From contig CM114275.1 of NCBI GenBank assembly GCA_050084515.1, positions 26,040,001 through 26,104,000 of the forward strand: DNA of 64,000 nt, given 5' to 3'. The position numbers and the translations under genes were made by a program. Under the pieces are notes generated by a model, which saw nothing but the letters and a program-made list of their open reading frames with translations, had not been told where the DNA came from and ran no database searches. The stretch is from Blasia pusilla. Lineage: Eukaryota; Marchantiophyta; Marchantiopsida; Blasiales. Of the stretch, positions 43,740 through 54,720 are shown in pieces (the first letter of the stretch is position 1; each line of letters begins with the position of its first letter).

Positions 43740-44191
43740 TGTCACGTATTTTAGGTCATATTGGCAAGATGTAGTAGAGAGCCTTTGCAAGTAGTGAAGG
43801 ATATCCACAAGAGGTCGTAATTGACATGTTGAGGCCATGGATAACCTGAGAGAGCTGGTTTCCCCTTCATTTTGGCTCATTTCGATCCATACATAGAAAC
43901 TTACTATTCCAGGAAAGATTCTATTTTGAGGATAATTGACTTTCCACTCTACAAAGTGGCCCTTGACCTACGATAGTAGGTCAAGAGCCTAGGAGGTGAC
44001 CTGCAAGCATAAGGTACCGTGGAGAGAGTTTGGGAGAGGGAAGGGGGTATACCTCGAGAAGAGAGAGCTTGAGAGCTTATTTTCTATTTGTTGAACCTTT
44101 TGGAATGAGGCGGCGGGGCTATGGTCCTCCTTGCTTTGTGTGTGTAACCCAAGACCCAAGTCTCTCACTACGAGAGTGAGTTTGGTTTGAC

Positions 44192-44256
<65 letters not shown>

Positions 44257-44303
44257 TATACATATTGGCGAGACCTTGTTGATAGAGAGATCCACTTGAT
44301 TTA
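43740..44303 (+). repeat. S1 block A2 with GA microsatellite
   Basis: Starts TGTCACGTATTTTAGG and ends before TTGGAG. It contains the 'CATGAGGCGGCGGGGCTATG' block shared by the other A copies. A pure (GA)n run of about 60 bases expands it at 44192-44251. Confidence 0.8.
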
Positions 44304-44699
44304 TTGGAGATATTTTGGTACTTCCCGTCTCGTTGATAATTAGATAAAATATAAAATAATATATTCCTTGAATTAATATTTTATAAGAAGGAAAAATTTA
44401 ATTTTAATAGAGAAAGAATAGATATTGTTAAAATTTTAGGAAGGGTGCCATTATTTAAGTGAGTAGGGTATGTATCATATAAATTTTAATTGAGGAATCT
44501 AATGTTTTAGAAGAGTAGAGAATGGATTTTTAAAAGAAGGTCTTCTCATTTTTCATATTGTCCAAATATCTCATCTAGAGTTGAATTTTGGTACACTTGA
44601 TCCCCAAAGTGTATGTAGCTCTCTTGCAAAGTTTCAATAAAAATGGAGCAGTGACCAAAAGTTCATAAATTGCTAAGTCATTTTTTGATCCGCGCCATT

Positions 44700-44917
44700 T
44701 TTCGTGCACATACACATCGCTACACAACATACATTGTTGTCACTGAATGCACATACAAATACATACGATCCCATGCTAACTCGTGGAATCTATCTTGCGT
44801 ATATACTTCGCTACACAACATACATCGCTCTCATCAAACACACATACAAACAAGCACGATCCCATGCTAACTTATGGCATCCAAACAACGAGACAAGAAG
44901 TACCAAAATATCTCCAA
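44700..44917 (-). repeat. S1 block B2 with internal duplication
   Basis: Starts (minus) TTGGAGATATTTTGG. The 'GTTAGCATGGGATCGT' to 'TGTAGCGA' part occurs twice, making it about 90 bases longer than other B blocks. The terminal GACA is degraded. Confidence 0.7.
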
Positions 44918-45414
44918 TTAAAATAAGATCCAATCTCTATCACAACCCCATAGTTCTCACATGTGTGAACTCTCACATGTCTCTCTCAATGTCAAACCAA
45001 ACCCACTCTCCTAATGAGAGGCTTGGGTTACACACACAAGGCAAGAAAGACCATAGCTCCGCCGCCTCATGCCAAGAGGTTCAACAAAGAGAGAATGAGT
45101 TCTCAAGTTCTCTCTCCTTGAGGTATACCCCTCCCCTCTCCCAAGCTCTCTCTATGATAGCCTATGCTCCGAAGTCACCTCCTTGGCTCTTGACCTGATG
45201 TAGGAGGTCAAGGGCCACTTACTCAAAATGGTACTCACCTAAAATAGTTAGTTCCTCAATATGGCTCCAAATGAGCCGAAACGAAGGGGAAACCTACTCT
45301 CTCAAGTTTCCCGGGGCCTCAACAGGTCATCCTCAACCTATTGAGACTGTCCTCCACTACTCACAAAGGCGCTGCTCTTCTAGATCTCATCGATCTATCC
45401 TAAAAGACGTGATA
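44918..45414 (-). repeat. S1 block A2
   Basis: Minus-strand start TATCACGTCTTTTAGG (TG changed to TA). It contains the inverted repeat CTTGACCT...AGGTCAAG and the palindromic TATA-like GGTATACCTC. It ends TTATTTTAA before B2. Confidence 0.85.
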
Positions 45415-45416
45415 GT

Positions 45417-45543
45417 TGTCGTGCGCATACACATCACTACACAACATACATCGCTGCCACCAAACACACACACAAACACGTACAATCCCATGCTTACTCA
45501 TGTCATCCAAAACATCAGATTAGAAGTACCAAAATATCTCCAA
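45417..45543 (-). repeat. S1 block B1
   Basis: Follows the G-run on the minus strand (AGCTAGGGGGGCGA). It ends ATGCGCACGACA, then two bases, then A2. Confidence 0.85.
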
Positions 45544-45724
45544 TCGCCCCCCTAGCTGGTGGTTAGGTCCCTCTAACTCCAGATAGCCATCTATCCGTAC
45601 CTACCATGACATACATCTCTCGGACGCTAAGAGCAAGAAGGTTGGGTGCTCATGTGGCCCCATCGTTAGTCGCCTTCTTGTCATCTATATCATAGACACA
45701 AGTCAGAATGTAAAACTACCTACT

Positions 45725-47207
45725 CTACGTACATCTGGGATACACCCATCGTCCATGAGGAACCCCAATGAGAGGTGGCGTCAAACATGCTATATGCCAT
45801 CCTCTCAAACATCCATCAGAGACTAGCATAGTGGTTGCACCACGGGCAGAACCAGACAACATACACCGCAAGCCTGTAGGAACTACTGCTACGCTCGAAT
45901 CAACTCTACCATCAATGTTTGAAGATGCCATGACGCACAGTTACGCACATGATCCTTCCAAACCATACTATCACGTCCCTATAATTAGAGAACACTGGAT
46001 GGCAAAACCTCACGCAATCTCAAGATGGTACACCCTGTAGTCACATCCAACGTCGTGGGTGTCGTTTGCTCCAAGTAGACATAGTCTCCTTGATGAAACC
46101 TCTGGATAGTAGGTCGATAACCAACTCCCCGAATAGTCGCATACCTCAACGTATCCCGATGTTGCGCAATCGCAAAGTTCTCAAAAGCCATGGGCATCAC
46201 TCTCCGAAACAACCCAGCCCTCTAAGAACATACTCGCATCCATACATTAGGATCATCAAGGTTGAACACCTCACCAACATCTTGACGAATGGCCTCAAGT
46301 AAATCTGGCTCTCGGCCATAAAGCAACAAGAATGGTGAGAAAGACGCTAAGGATGTCTGCCTGCTGAATCTGTATCCCATCGCCAACCACAACAACAAAA
46401 GGTCCCAATCTCCTAGGTGACCTCTCTGCAAGCCATACTTGCGTAGTCCTCTCTTCAGTGTCTCCACAACCCGCTCGCTAGTCCATCCTCCTCAGGATGA
46501 TCTCGCGAAGTAGTGCTGTGGTCGATCAGTGCCTGATCACACAAGGCCTGAAACTCCCTGCGGAACTCTGTACCCTGCTATGTCAACACCTCAGCTGGTG
46601 CGCCGTAATGACTCAGCACTTGATCTAGGAAGGCATACGCTACTCCCTCACTTGCTTTTTCAGGAAATGCAACCAACTTTATCCACTTCGAGAAGTGCTC
46701 GACCATCACCTACACATAACGACTATGGCGCTCTGTCAAATGTAAAGGTCCTGCAGAATCCAAACTCCATCTATAACTTAAACCCATGATCGGAAGTGGA
46801 TGCAACTATGGAGTTGGAGCATTGAGCAATGCTCGAACTCGATCACACACCATGCATCTGGCAACAAATTGCTGAACGTCAGTGTGCATGCCTTGCCACC
46901 AATACTCAATCTGGAGCAAGTTGTACGTTCGCTTCACTCCAAAATGACCCAGCTCCTCGAGGGCATGACGCACCAAACATGCTCTCTACAAAGGATGAGG
47001 CACTACACGCACTCTACCATCCTCCCACACTCGCAACACATGTGTGCCCTCCCACCAGAACCGTCTGGCTTGTTGTAGGATCCGATCCCGCTCTCTAGCA
47101 CTCACTGTGCTCGCGATGCTGCCAGTATGCAAGTACTCCAAGATCACTCCATCGTTGTGAATGTCTTGGCCAACTATCGTCTCCTCATCGGCCTCTAGAT
47201 CTAAGGA
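45725..47207 (-). pseudogene. Integrase with degraded PHD finger (S1)
   Basis: The zinc domain reads 'HALEELGHFGVKRTYNLL' with 'CMVCDRVRALLNAP', so HHCC is complete. The catalytic core gives 'YRWSLDSAGPLHL', 'VMVEHFSKWIKLVAFP', 'LDQVLSHYGAPAEVLT' and 'QGTEF', where the second catalytic Asp codon has become a stop. Then come 'ETLKRGLRKYGLQRG', 'LLLYGREPDLLEAIRQ', the GPY/F-like part (45985-46212) and the PHD finger at 45725-45931. In this finger the second Cys is Ser (CMLS), the third is Ser (SDGC) and the seventh is Tyr (YPRC). The copy is dead. Confidence 0.85.
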
Positions 47208-47211
47208 CTCT

Positions 47212-48915
47212 TGTCACATCTAAGTAGTCGATAGGTCGAGATCTATCGTGGATAGGGCGTAGGAGCCAACGGAATATCTTGACTGTAACTTTGTCCCACG
47301 GTGTCGGATGAGGTTGAGGATAGATCCATTGTGTCAGGAACGTCGTTTCTGACAACTTTCATGTTGAGGTCTTTCACAGCCGGGTGACTTGTCGACCAGG
47401 TCACCCGCCCTTGGTAACCTATGCGCGCAGGTTACCAAGAAGAGGGCTATTTTTAGGGGAAGGGCCTTTTGGCTCTTCCCAACCCTATATAAGAGAGGAA
47501 GATGGCTTTCCTAAGCCATCTTTCTCATATTGAGCCGTTGGAGCACCTCCCTTGTACGTGTATGAGATAGGACTAGGGTGCTAGCGTCCGGATTCCTTGA
47601 TAGCACAGTGTGGGCGAGGCTTGATATGTCGATGTAGATTGAGGAGTGGAGTTTTAGGCCGGGTGTGCCATTTTTACTATTCTTCATTTTTACATGAGAA
47701 AGATGTCAGGGGGCTGGTGGGAATTCATTGTTTGCAGGTAGGCAAGCGAGTGGCCTTGGTCGGGAGCCTGTGGAGACGTTGGTTGGCGTTGTATTTGTCA
47801 TTTTTTCTGTTCGGAAGGCCGTGGGCGGAAGCGCTGTCCGTTTTTCTCAGATTTTGTTGGTACGAATTGATGCCAGACAGCAGCCGAGTGTAGTGTGCGG
47901 TGGAGCGTCGGGTGTATGCGAGTGAGTGTGTCGAGAGAGAGAAGAAAAGCAGCTTGAGGGCTTGCAGCCGCCGAGGGGTGTCAAGTTAAGGAGGCTAGGG
48001 TTAGGGCGAGGCGGCGACGGGCGCTAACGGGCGTGGACGTCGCCCCCCCCCTCATTTACGGCCCAAGAGGCCCGCATAGGGCGCGGGCCAGGTTCCCCCC
48101 TCCCTCCAACGTGGTAGGACCGGACGTGGTTGGATGACGACGTGATTGGGAGTCCGGATGTGGTCGAGATCAAGTTCAGATGGTCAGACAAGGCGTACGT
48201 GGTAGGTGGGAGCCGACCAGGATGAGTCATGTTACATGCCGCGTGTGGGGATGGACGGAGAGGTTTGCGCGACATGATGTTTTTGGGTGCGACAGGGCTT
48301 TGCGAGAGTTGACGATGGAGGGGCAGTGCGCATGATGCTGACGAGTTGTCCGCATCTGTTGACGGGAGGATCGACGTGTTGGTCGAGGAGAGTGTTGTGT
48401 TGTGGATGTGTCGTGTCACATTGAGGCGTGCGTGTTGAAGGTGACGTAGGTTGGAGGGTGTTATCAAGTTACCCATTCGAGTCCCTTTTCCCGCACTTAT
48501 CGTGTGTGATTGAGAGTGTTGGGTCACGGATAGTAGCTGGTGCTAGGTGGGTGCAGCGATGGTGACGAGTGTAGATTCTTTTCATGTGAAGCCACCATGT
48601 TGGTATGTGATGGTTGTTCTCGAGGGTGGCATATGTCATGTCTGACCCCCCTTCTTGATGTGGTTCCCACGGGACGATGGATGTGTCCGAGATGTGTATA
48701 GGAAAGTAGGTCATGTCAGTGAGATGTGATATTTTCTATCTGGAGTTGGGGGGATCCAACTGCCAGCTAGGGGGGCGGTTGTGTGATCTCCATGTATATG
48801 TATGAGTTGATTTTTGTACATGTATGGATGGACCCGTGTGTGGGGAAGATCGGTGTTGTGTGGTGTAGATGTGACCAGCGATGTATGTTGTGTAGCGATA
48901 TGTATGCGCACGACA
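47212..48915 (+). mobile_element. S2 mini-element with perfect 4-bp target duplication, nested in the S1 element
   Basis: Starts TGTCACATCTAAG and ends ATGCGCACGACA; CTCT flanks it on both sides (47208-47211 and 48916-48919). Block A runs 47212 to about 47706 with a TATATAAGAG box (about 47486) and the perfect stem TTGGTAACCT/AGGTTACCAA (47411-47438). It is followed by an S1-like leader (about 47707-48590), then a jump into the last part of the PHD finger (48590-48702: CDGC, HMSC, CPRC, stop), the G-run and block B (about 48778-48915). It has no gag, pol or complete PHD. The exact duplication fixes the element termini at TGTC and GACA. Confidence 0.9.
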
Positions 48916-48919
48916 CTCT

Positions 48920-49527
48920 CCATTAGATCTCGCCATCCAAGTCTCAGCAATCTAGCTCTCCATAGCCAACAAGCCCAAATAGGCTCACGCATGCTATCAT
49001 GGCACCAACTCCTCATCACTCTCACCATGCCAACGAGCTCCAGTTGTATCTCGCTGACTCGGGCATGGGTTACGGCTCAAACCATCTGCCTGGTTGAGCG
49101 TCCCACGTCTATGCACCACTTGGAAGTCATACTCTTGCAACACAAGAGCCCACCTTGCAAGCTTCCCTGTAAGCTTGTCGGACTCCATCAACCACTTAAG
49201 GGGATGATGATCAGTAATGATGGTAAAGGGATTTCCGAATACATAACATATGAAATGTGCGACAACCCATATTGCAGCCAAGCACTCACCCTCATAAGAG
49301 CTATACTTTGCCTCTACAGCGTTGTTCGAGCGACTAGCATAAGCCACCACGAACTCTCTACCATCATCGTCATGCTGGGTGAGCACGGCTCCGAGCCCCA
49401 ACATGCTCCAATCAGTATGCAACTGGAAAGGACGCCCCTGATCGGTCTCCTCAATATGGGCGTGCACGTCAATCTATCCTTGAGCATTAGAAATGCTCTC
49501 TCTTGCTCATCGCCCTAGTGCCACTCC
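48920..49527 (-). pseudogene. RNase H domain (S1)
   Basis: An open piece of 156 codons (48997-49467) reads 'FQLHTDWSMLGLGAVLTQHD', 'EFVVAYASRSNNAVEAKYSS', 'YEGECLAAIW', 'FTIITDHHPLKWL', 'LARWALVLQEYDFQVVHR' and 'NQADGLSRNPCPSQ'. This is a nearly complete Ty3-type RNase H with the catalytic D, E and D visible. It is cut from the integrase by the nested S2 element. Confidence 0.9.
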
Positions 49528-50501
49528 TAATCCACCTTAGTCAGCAAGGTTAGCGGCCCAGCAATTGAACTAAAACCCTTGACGTACCGTCGATAGAAGT
49601 TCGCCAATCCCATGAATGCACAAACTCGACTCACATCTGTAGGGCGTGGAATGCGTGAAATAGCCTCTACCTTTATGTGTTGCACACCAAGGCCCCCTGG
49701 GTATATCGTATGACCCAAGTACTCAATCTGGTAGTAGAAGAACTTGCACTTGCCTAGATGTAGCTTCAGCCCATGTTACTGCAATGCTCAAAACACCTCC
49801 TCTAGATGTCGCTCATGCTCCTTAACCGTGGCGCTAAAGACTACGATGTCATCAATATAACACCTAGCAAAATTCAGATCTGCCAAGATCCTATCCATGA
49901 CCCTCTGAAACTCAGCCTGGGCGTTCTTTAACCCGAATGGTAAGAATCGTCAGTGGTACAAACAATCCTTCCCGTGAGGATCGATGCCCCAAAATGCCTT
50001 CTTCTACTTGTCCTCCAATCTGATAGGCAATTGATGGTATCCGACTTGCAAATCCAATGAACTGAAGACCTTTGCATGCCCAATTGCATCAAAGCTCTCC
50101 TCACGGGTGGGCATGGCATACCTATCAAACTTCCTTTACTGATTGATAGGTCGGTAATTTCCACACATCCGCCTATCTGTCTAGTTGCCATGCACATCCT
50201 TCTTGGCGGGCATGACCATGGTAGATGCATACTCTCCATGCAACATCTCCACTAGTCCTGCTCCGACCAGGTCCTAGCTCCTACTCTGAGTTAGAGCCCT
50301 CTCCATGTCACTGTACCTGTAGGGTCTTCGGAAGATTGGTGTGTCACTCGACAACTCAATGCGGATCCTTGGACCCTTCAGGGTATCCAAATCATACATA
50401 CTAAATGCAAAACAACTCCCATAACTCTTAAGGAAATGGTGTATCCGACGCCATTCTCCTCCTGTCAACTTAGGGCCCATATCTGGTTCCCAAGTCTCCA
50501 T
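49527..50501 (-). pseudogene. Reverse transcriptase (S1)
   Basis: The linker piece (50274-50501) has 'FAFSMYDLDTLKGPRIRIEL' and 'TPIFRRPYRYSDMER'. The palm contains 'FWGIDPHGKDCLYH' in shifted frames, 'AEFQRVMDRILADLNFARC' and then YIDDIV (catalytic YIDD, about 49850). The thumb at 49527-49718 reads 'GHTIYPGGLGVQHIKVEAIS' and 'VCAFMGLANFYRRYVKGFS'. Several shifts and stops. Confidence 0.85.
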
Positions 50502-50777
50502 TGTGACTATGGTAAGACTCTCCGGCGTGGATTTCGGTGGTTGCTATGGTGCAACCCTGTCTCGGACAATAGAACTCTCATCTCCTCGTGTAGTGCCCGG
50601 AACCATGCTCGATGTTGTGGCTATTATCTCCTGGTATACTTGCAAAACATCTGAAGAAGTCCAAGGGTGTCTCTCCCGATCATCTCTGGTGTGTCGATCT
50701 CCTCAGCTCTCGCCCCCGGCCACTGCCTCAAGTGTTTGGGTAGGCATGGGGCTCACCATCGCAACAGCTGTGATCTG

Positions 50778-52082
50778 TCATATCCTCAAACGACGTTGCT
50801 CAGCTACTCCTAAGCTGAAAATCCATGTCAAGCAGTTCAGGTCGATCGCCTGACCCGAGACATGACGTTGTGATGCCTCAGATAGTGATGGTACTCCCAT
50901 CATTCCTGTGGGGAATCCCATTGCTTGCTCTCGCTCAACGGCATTGGGCTCCAGCAACCTCTGTGTTTGGTCATCCCAAACCAAGCCAAGTCCGGCCTCC
51001 TTGAATGCATAGGAAGCGGGAAAACTCACCAATGTGGAAAAGATTGCCCATTGCCTGCCAATCCTGTTGACCACAATCAGCGGCGGTTGATCATCTAGCC
51101 TCATTGCTTGTGATCGACGGTCAGGATCCAATATAGAATCCACCAACACATCGGAGGGGCCCTCCACTCTCGCATATGCCCTCCGCAACACCTCGTGCCG
51201 TACCAAGTTGGTCCACCAAAGATGCAGACAATGTGCTCGTGAACCCACACTCACCGCATCTAACAAAACTGCGGGGCCGATCCATGCGCACACTTGATGT
51301 GCACTTGTCATCATACGGGACCTCGAATCACCCAAAATCAGTATATTCTCCAAAATGTATGCTGGAGGACGAGATTGATGCTCCTGCAAGTGTCGCAAGA
51401 TCCGCATCATCTCCCAAAACAACCTGGACCGAGAGTCAGCTAATCCGTTACCCCGTCCAACACTCGACTAACCCTGACATGGCAAACCAACAATCACAAA
51501 GTCTATGGTCCCTACCCGCTCCAAAACCTGCGCTCCCAACAATGAAATATCCCTTGGTAGGAAACTTTGGAAACCCTGAATGGCGGATGCAGACACCAAG
51601 TCGAGAAAACGGAGGCGTAATTGCGCCACATGGTGAAGTGAAGTGCTCCTCGCAACATCATCAATCTCCACATACAACTATTGCTGCACGCGTACTCCAA
51701 CATGCAAAATAGCAGCTAACCCATTGTTGATCCCTCCAAAGAGATCCAACACTCAAATGCCCTTATCTCGGATGCACCACATAATCGGGGTGGTGTCCAA
51801 AGGGATCATAGTAGCACTCTTGCCTACTTGGGGTTCCTCTGACTTGTCACACTCTGGCTCAAATGTCTCGCTCCACGCGGTCTGCACATGCTCAGTGGCT
51901 AAGCGTCGAAGCTCCTTAGTCGAGCCCCAAAATGGCACCTCTCCTCCATGGATTGATACGGCTACCATGACACTCCTCTGCATAGAAATGTCAGGAACGG
52001 GAGTATCCTCTGCATGGACATGGTCCTCAATCAAATCACTAGGCCAAGTGATGGCACTGCTAAATGCCGCTAAGGCCGCCAT
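50778..52082 (-). pseudogene. C5 cytosine DNA methyltransferase, DNMT3-like motif order (S1)
   Basis: This is the clearest copy of the extra domain. After an N-terminal region of about 110 residues (52082-51753): motif I 'VLDLFGGINNGLAA' (51717-51751), motif II 'YVEIDDVAR', motif IV 'DFVIVGLPCQG' with the catalytic Cys (51472-51482), then 'RSRLFWEMMRILRHLQ', motif VI 'PAYILENIL' (ENI for ENV), motif VIII region 'VSVGSRAHCLHLWWTNL', and motifs IX-X 'EREQAMGFPTGMMGVPSLSE' and 'VSGQAIDLNCLTWIFSLG'. The 214-codon piece 50778-51422 is open from after motif IV to the end. Stops fall just before motif I, before motif II and directly after PCQG. Motif order I to X is unpermuted, and motif VIII and X resemble DNMT3 ('AHRARYFWGN', 'GRSWSVPV') rather than CMT/MET1. 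The host domain that donated it cannot be named from here. Confidence 0.88.
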
Positions 52083-52149
52083 CTCTCATGGCCGTTGCTC
52101 GATCACTGCACATGTTAATCCAACAGGTAATGAGCTAAGGCACCCATCA

Positions 52150-52640
52150 CCTGACTGCCATCCTGGTATGTAGGACAATGATTCCTTCTAGTAATCCAGA
52201 GAAAACCCCATCGGGTATAATACTACTCCACCAACCAAGACGTCGTAGGACTCTTCATAAGTCACTATCGCCTTGGCTCGCACCACAGACTCATCTCTAG
52301 GGTGTCCGGGGCGAATCCTCACCACGACCTCTTGTCACGTGATATACTCGCTCCATCCAAGGATGTTTGTATGCATAATGGACAACGCTCCACATCGGCT
52401 CTCGTCAAGCCCAATCCTCCTTATACCGCTTTTCCCTACATGAGGGGTTGCGCTCCTAAATCCAACAAGACACGCTGCGGACTAAAAGCTCTACCTTTGG
52501 GACTCACCAACTAGAAGACCTCTCTCTGGTTATCCAACAACACAACACCATGAGAAGCCATGGCACGCTCTATCGTGGGTCTAGCGGGCATCTCCGCCAT
52601 CCTAGCAACCAGAGCCTGCCATGAATCTGACGTGGACGGC
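52150..52640 (-). pseudogene. Retropepsin-like protease (S1)
   Basis: In pieces on the minus strand: 'GVVLLDNQREVF', 'FSPQRVLLDLGAQP' (DSGA changed to DLGA), 'GLGLTRADVERCPLC', and 'SYDVLVGGVVLYPMGFSLD'. Same order as the S3 protease and directly upstream of the methyltransferase. Confidence 0.7.
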
Positions 52641-54720
52641 CCGAGCATCAGCTCCAAGGGCAGGTTAATCACGTGATGGAGGAACTCCAACTCCATGCTC
52701 ACATAGCGTAGCGGCCAACCGGAACACCTCGGCGGGCGTACCTCTAAAGGTCGTAACATCGGAAGCAGAAAATAGCGTAGCACGGTATACCATTGTGGCT
52801 GCCCCTAACATCGTACTCGACACATGCTCCTCATGAGCATCAACAATAGGAGTCGTCGCACTAGTTTCTCCCATTGCATTCTAGCCTGCACACCAATAAG
52901 ATCACCAACTCTCCGGGAACTCTGATCATGACCCATCAATGGGGTCCTCATCACCTCGGACAATGTGAAAGACTGAGGAAGCCTGGTATGTTTCCTCGCT
53001 TCCCCTCGCTGTGGATTCAACTCTGCGGTTGCTCGATCCATATGTCACAACTGCGGCGGCCTCCATCTGGGCAACCCGGCATATCCAACCAGGATCCTCC
53101 ATGTCTCTGGATGCTCCATATGATGTCAATGCCACGGATTCGGCATCGGATAACCTCAATGCCATAGCGGAAATATGCTTGTGTAGCTTCTATATCTGAG
53201 CAGCCATCCCAGCCTCATGCCTGGCGTCTCCCTCGACGCGTCTAGGTGGTGGGACTCTACCTCCTCCATGGGCAACTCCACCATCCTATCGGGCAACTCC
53301 AGCTCCTCGTCCCCCGACAGGACCACCAGGTGCACGATCTCTAGGTCCACCCGGACCGACTCCTCGCTCTAATGCCCTCTCTGGCCCTCGGTCTGGACCT
53401 TACTCAGGGTGTAAATTGAAACACTTGGCATGTGTGTCACCATACCTCTAACAATAGTCACATTGATAACCTCCTGGTGCACCACCATCTCCTCCTCCAT
53501 GTTGAGGCACACGTCCATGACCCTGACGAGTGCAACCACGCTGATGTTGGGCTCCACCACATGACCAAGAAGTAATCATAGGCAGCTGCTGCTAAGCCGC
53601 ATATGAAGGCACAGTGGCATGGCCTCTCGGTATCCTTCGTGAGCTCATGGTGCCACAGTTGACCTATCTCGGAGTCCACGTTGCTGCACTGGTGGTTTTA
53701 GACAATCGTGACTACTCTCGCCCAGAACCCATGGTGGCTACACTCTCCTCCACCATGTTGGGCTCAATGATCTGGACGGTCCTAAAAACATCTCTTAATG
53801 TAGGGGAGGTGTTCATAAGAAGCACCCCCTCCCGCACCCGTGTCCACATGGTCAGGTCCAGTATCGCGTACCATGATTGGATAGCCTGAGCCTCTGTCAT
53901 CCCTTGAGTGACGTTGATCAATCGACGCAAGCGAGTGTAAGCCTCACGCAAACTCTCACCCGAGCGCCTCTAGAAGCCGTGGATGCTCCAAAACTTCTCT
54001 GTCCGTACCCCCTCGTAGCTCGCCCTCAACTCAGCAAAGAACTCAACCACGGGGTTGAACTTGGGACGAACCCAACTAGATAGTGCGACTGCTGCAGTGC
54101 GAGTGATCCCTCCTAAAACATCAATTGTAGAAGGGGAAGTAGCCTCTCCTGAATCCTCCTCCTCATCTGGGAACGGCTTTGTCCATGATACATAGTGTGG
54201 ATCATTGTATAGTCGCCATGCCTCAATCACCTAGGCATATCTGTGGGAGAACTCATGGTAATCGTCCATGGACGCCCCCTCTAAATGATGGAACATACCA
54301 TTCCATGCTGTAAACGCGTTGAACTCTCTAGAGTTCCTAGACCATTGTGAGTCACACCAACTCCTAAACTCAGCAATGAAGTTGTGTAGCTCTATAGTGC
54401 CTACAGCATCGAAAACCTACCCGATCCTCTACCCCGGTCGTCCATCTCGTACGCCGAACTAGTAGGACCACTCAATGTGTACGGTGGATTACTAACTCAC
54501 TCCTCTACACACTCCCCCTTGTTTGAAGAAGCCACATAAGGAGATCTAGGTGGTCTCTCACGTGGAGACCCTCGAAACCTCACACCACTCCGGGTAAACC
54601 TTCGAGAGCTACTCTCAGGTCCACTACCTCGCCTCTCAAAATCCCGAAAGGACGCCGTGATGGCCCTCGTTCCCCTCTCACAGAATCACTCTCAATCTTG
54701 TGAGTAATTCCTCAATCACT
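52640..54720 (-). pseudogene. Gag (S1)
   Basis: Core region 53712-54230: 'AWRLYNDPHYVSWTKPFPDE', 'FNPVVEFFAELRASYEGV', 'SLREAYTRLRRLINVTQG', 'MTEAQAIQSWYAIL', 'TRVREGVLLMNTSPTLRDVF', a retrotransposon-gag fold region. Zinc knuckles near 53380-53600 read SWSCGGAQHQRGC and CDYC.RYGDTHAKC, with the first Cys of knuckle one and the His of knuckle two lost. A Gly/Arg/Pro tail (53170-53380) and a C-terminal domain with 'FTLSEVMRTPLMG', 'LFSASDVTTFRGTPAEVFRL' and 'LELMLGPSTSDSWQALVARM' follow, also found in the plus copy at 63400-63940. Confidence 0.75.

Larger units (their letters stand above)
42440..44335 (+). mobile_element. 3' part of an S1 retroelement with B1-A2-B2 tail
   Basis: This runs in order: integrase start (42453-42860), a deletion, integrase tail and PHD finger (to 43446), G-run (43618-43624), B1 (43628-43737), a 2-base spacer, A2 (43740-44303), and a B2 truncated at about 44335. 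It is the second locus with the split-repeat tail. The 5' portion up to RNase H is missing. A2 contains a (GA)n tract at about 44192-44251. Confidence 0.8.

Noticed and set aside
44192-44251. GA run as a CRISPR-like or satellite array
   Set aside because: It is a plain (GA)n microsatellite inside block A2, with no unique spacers.
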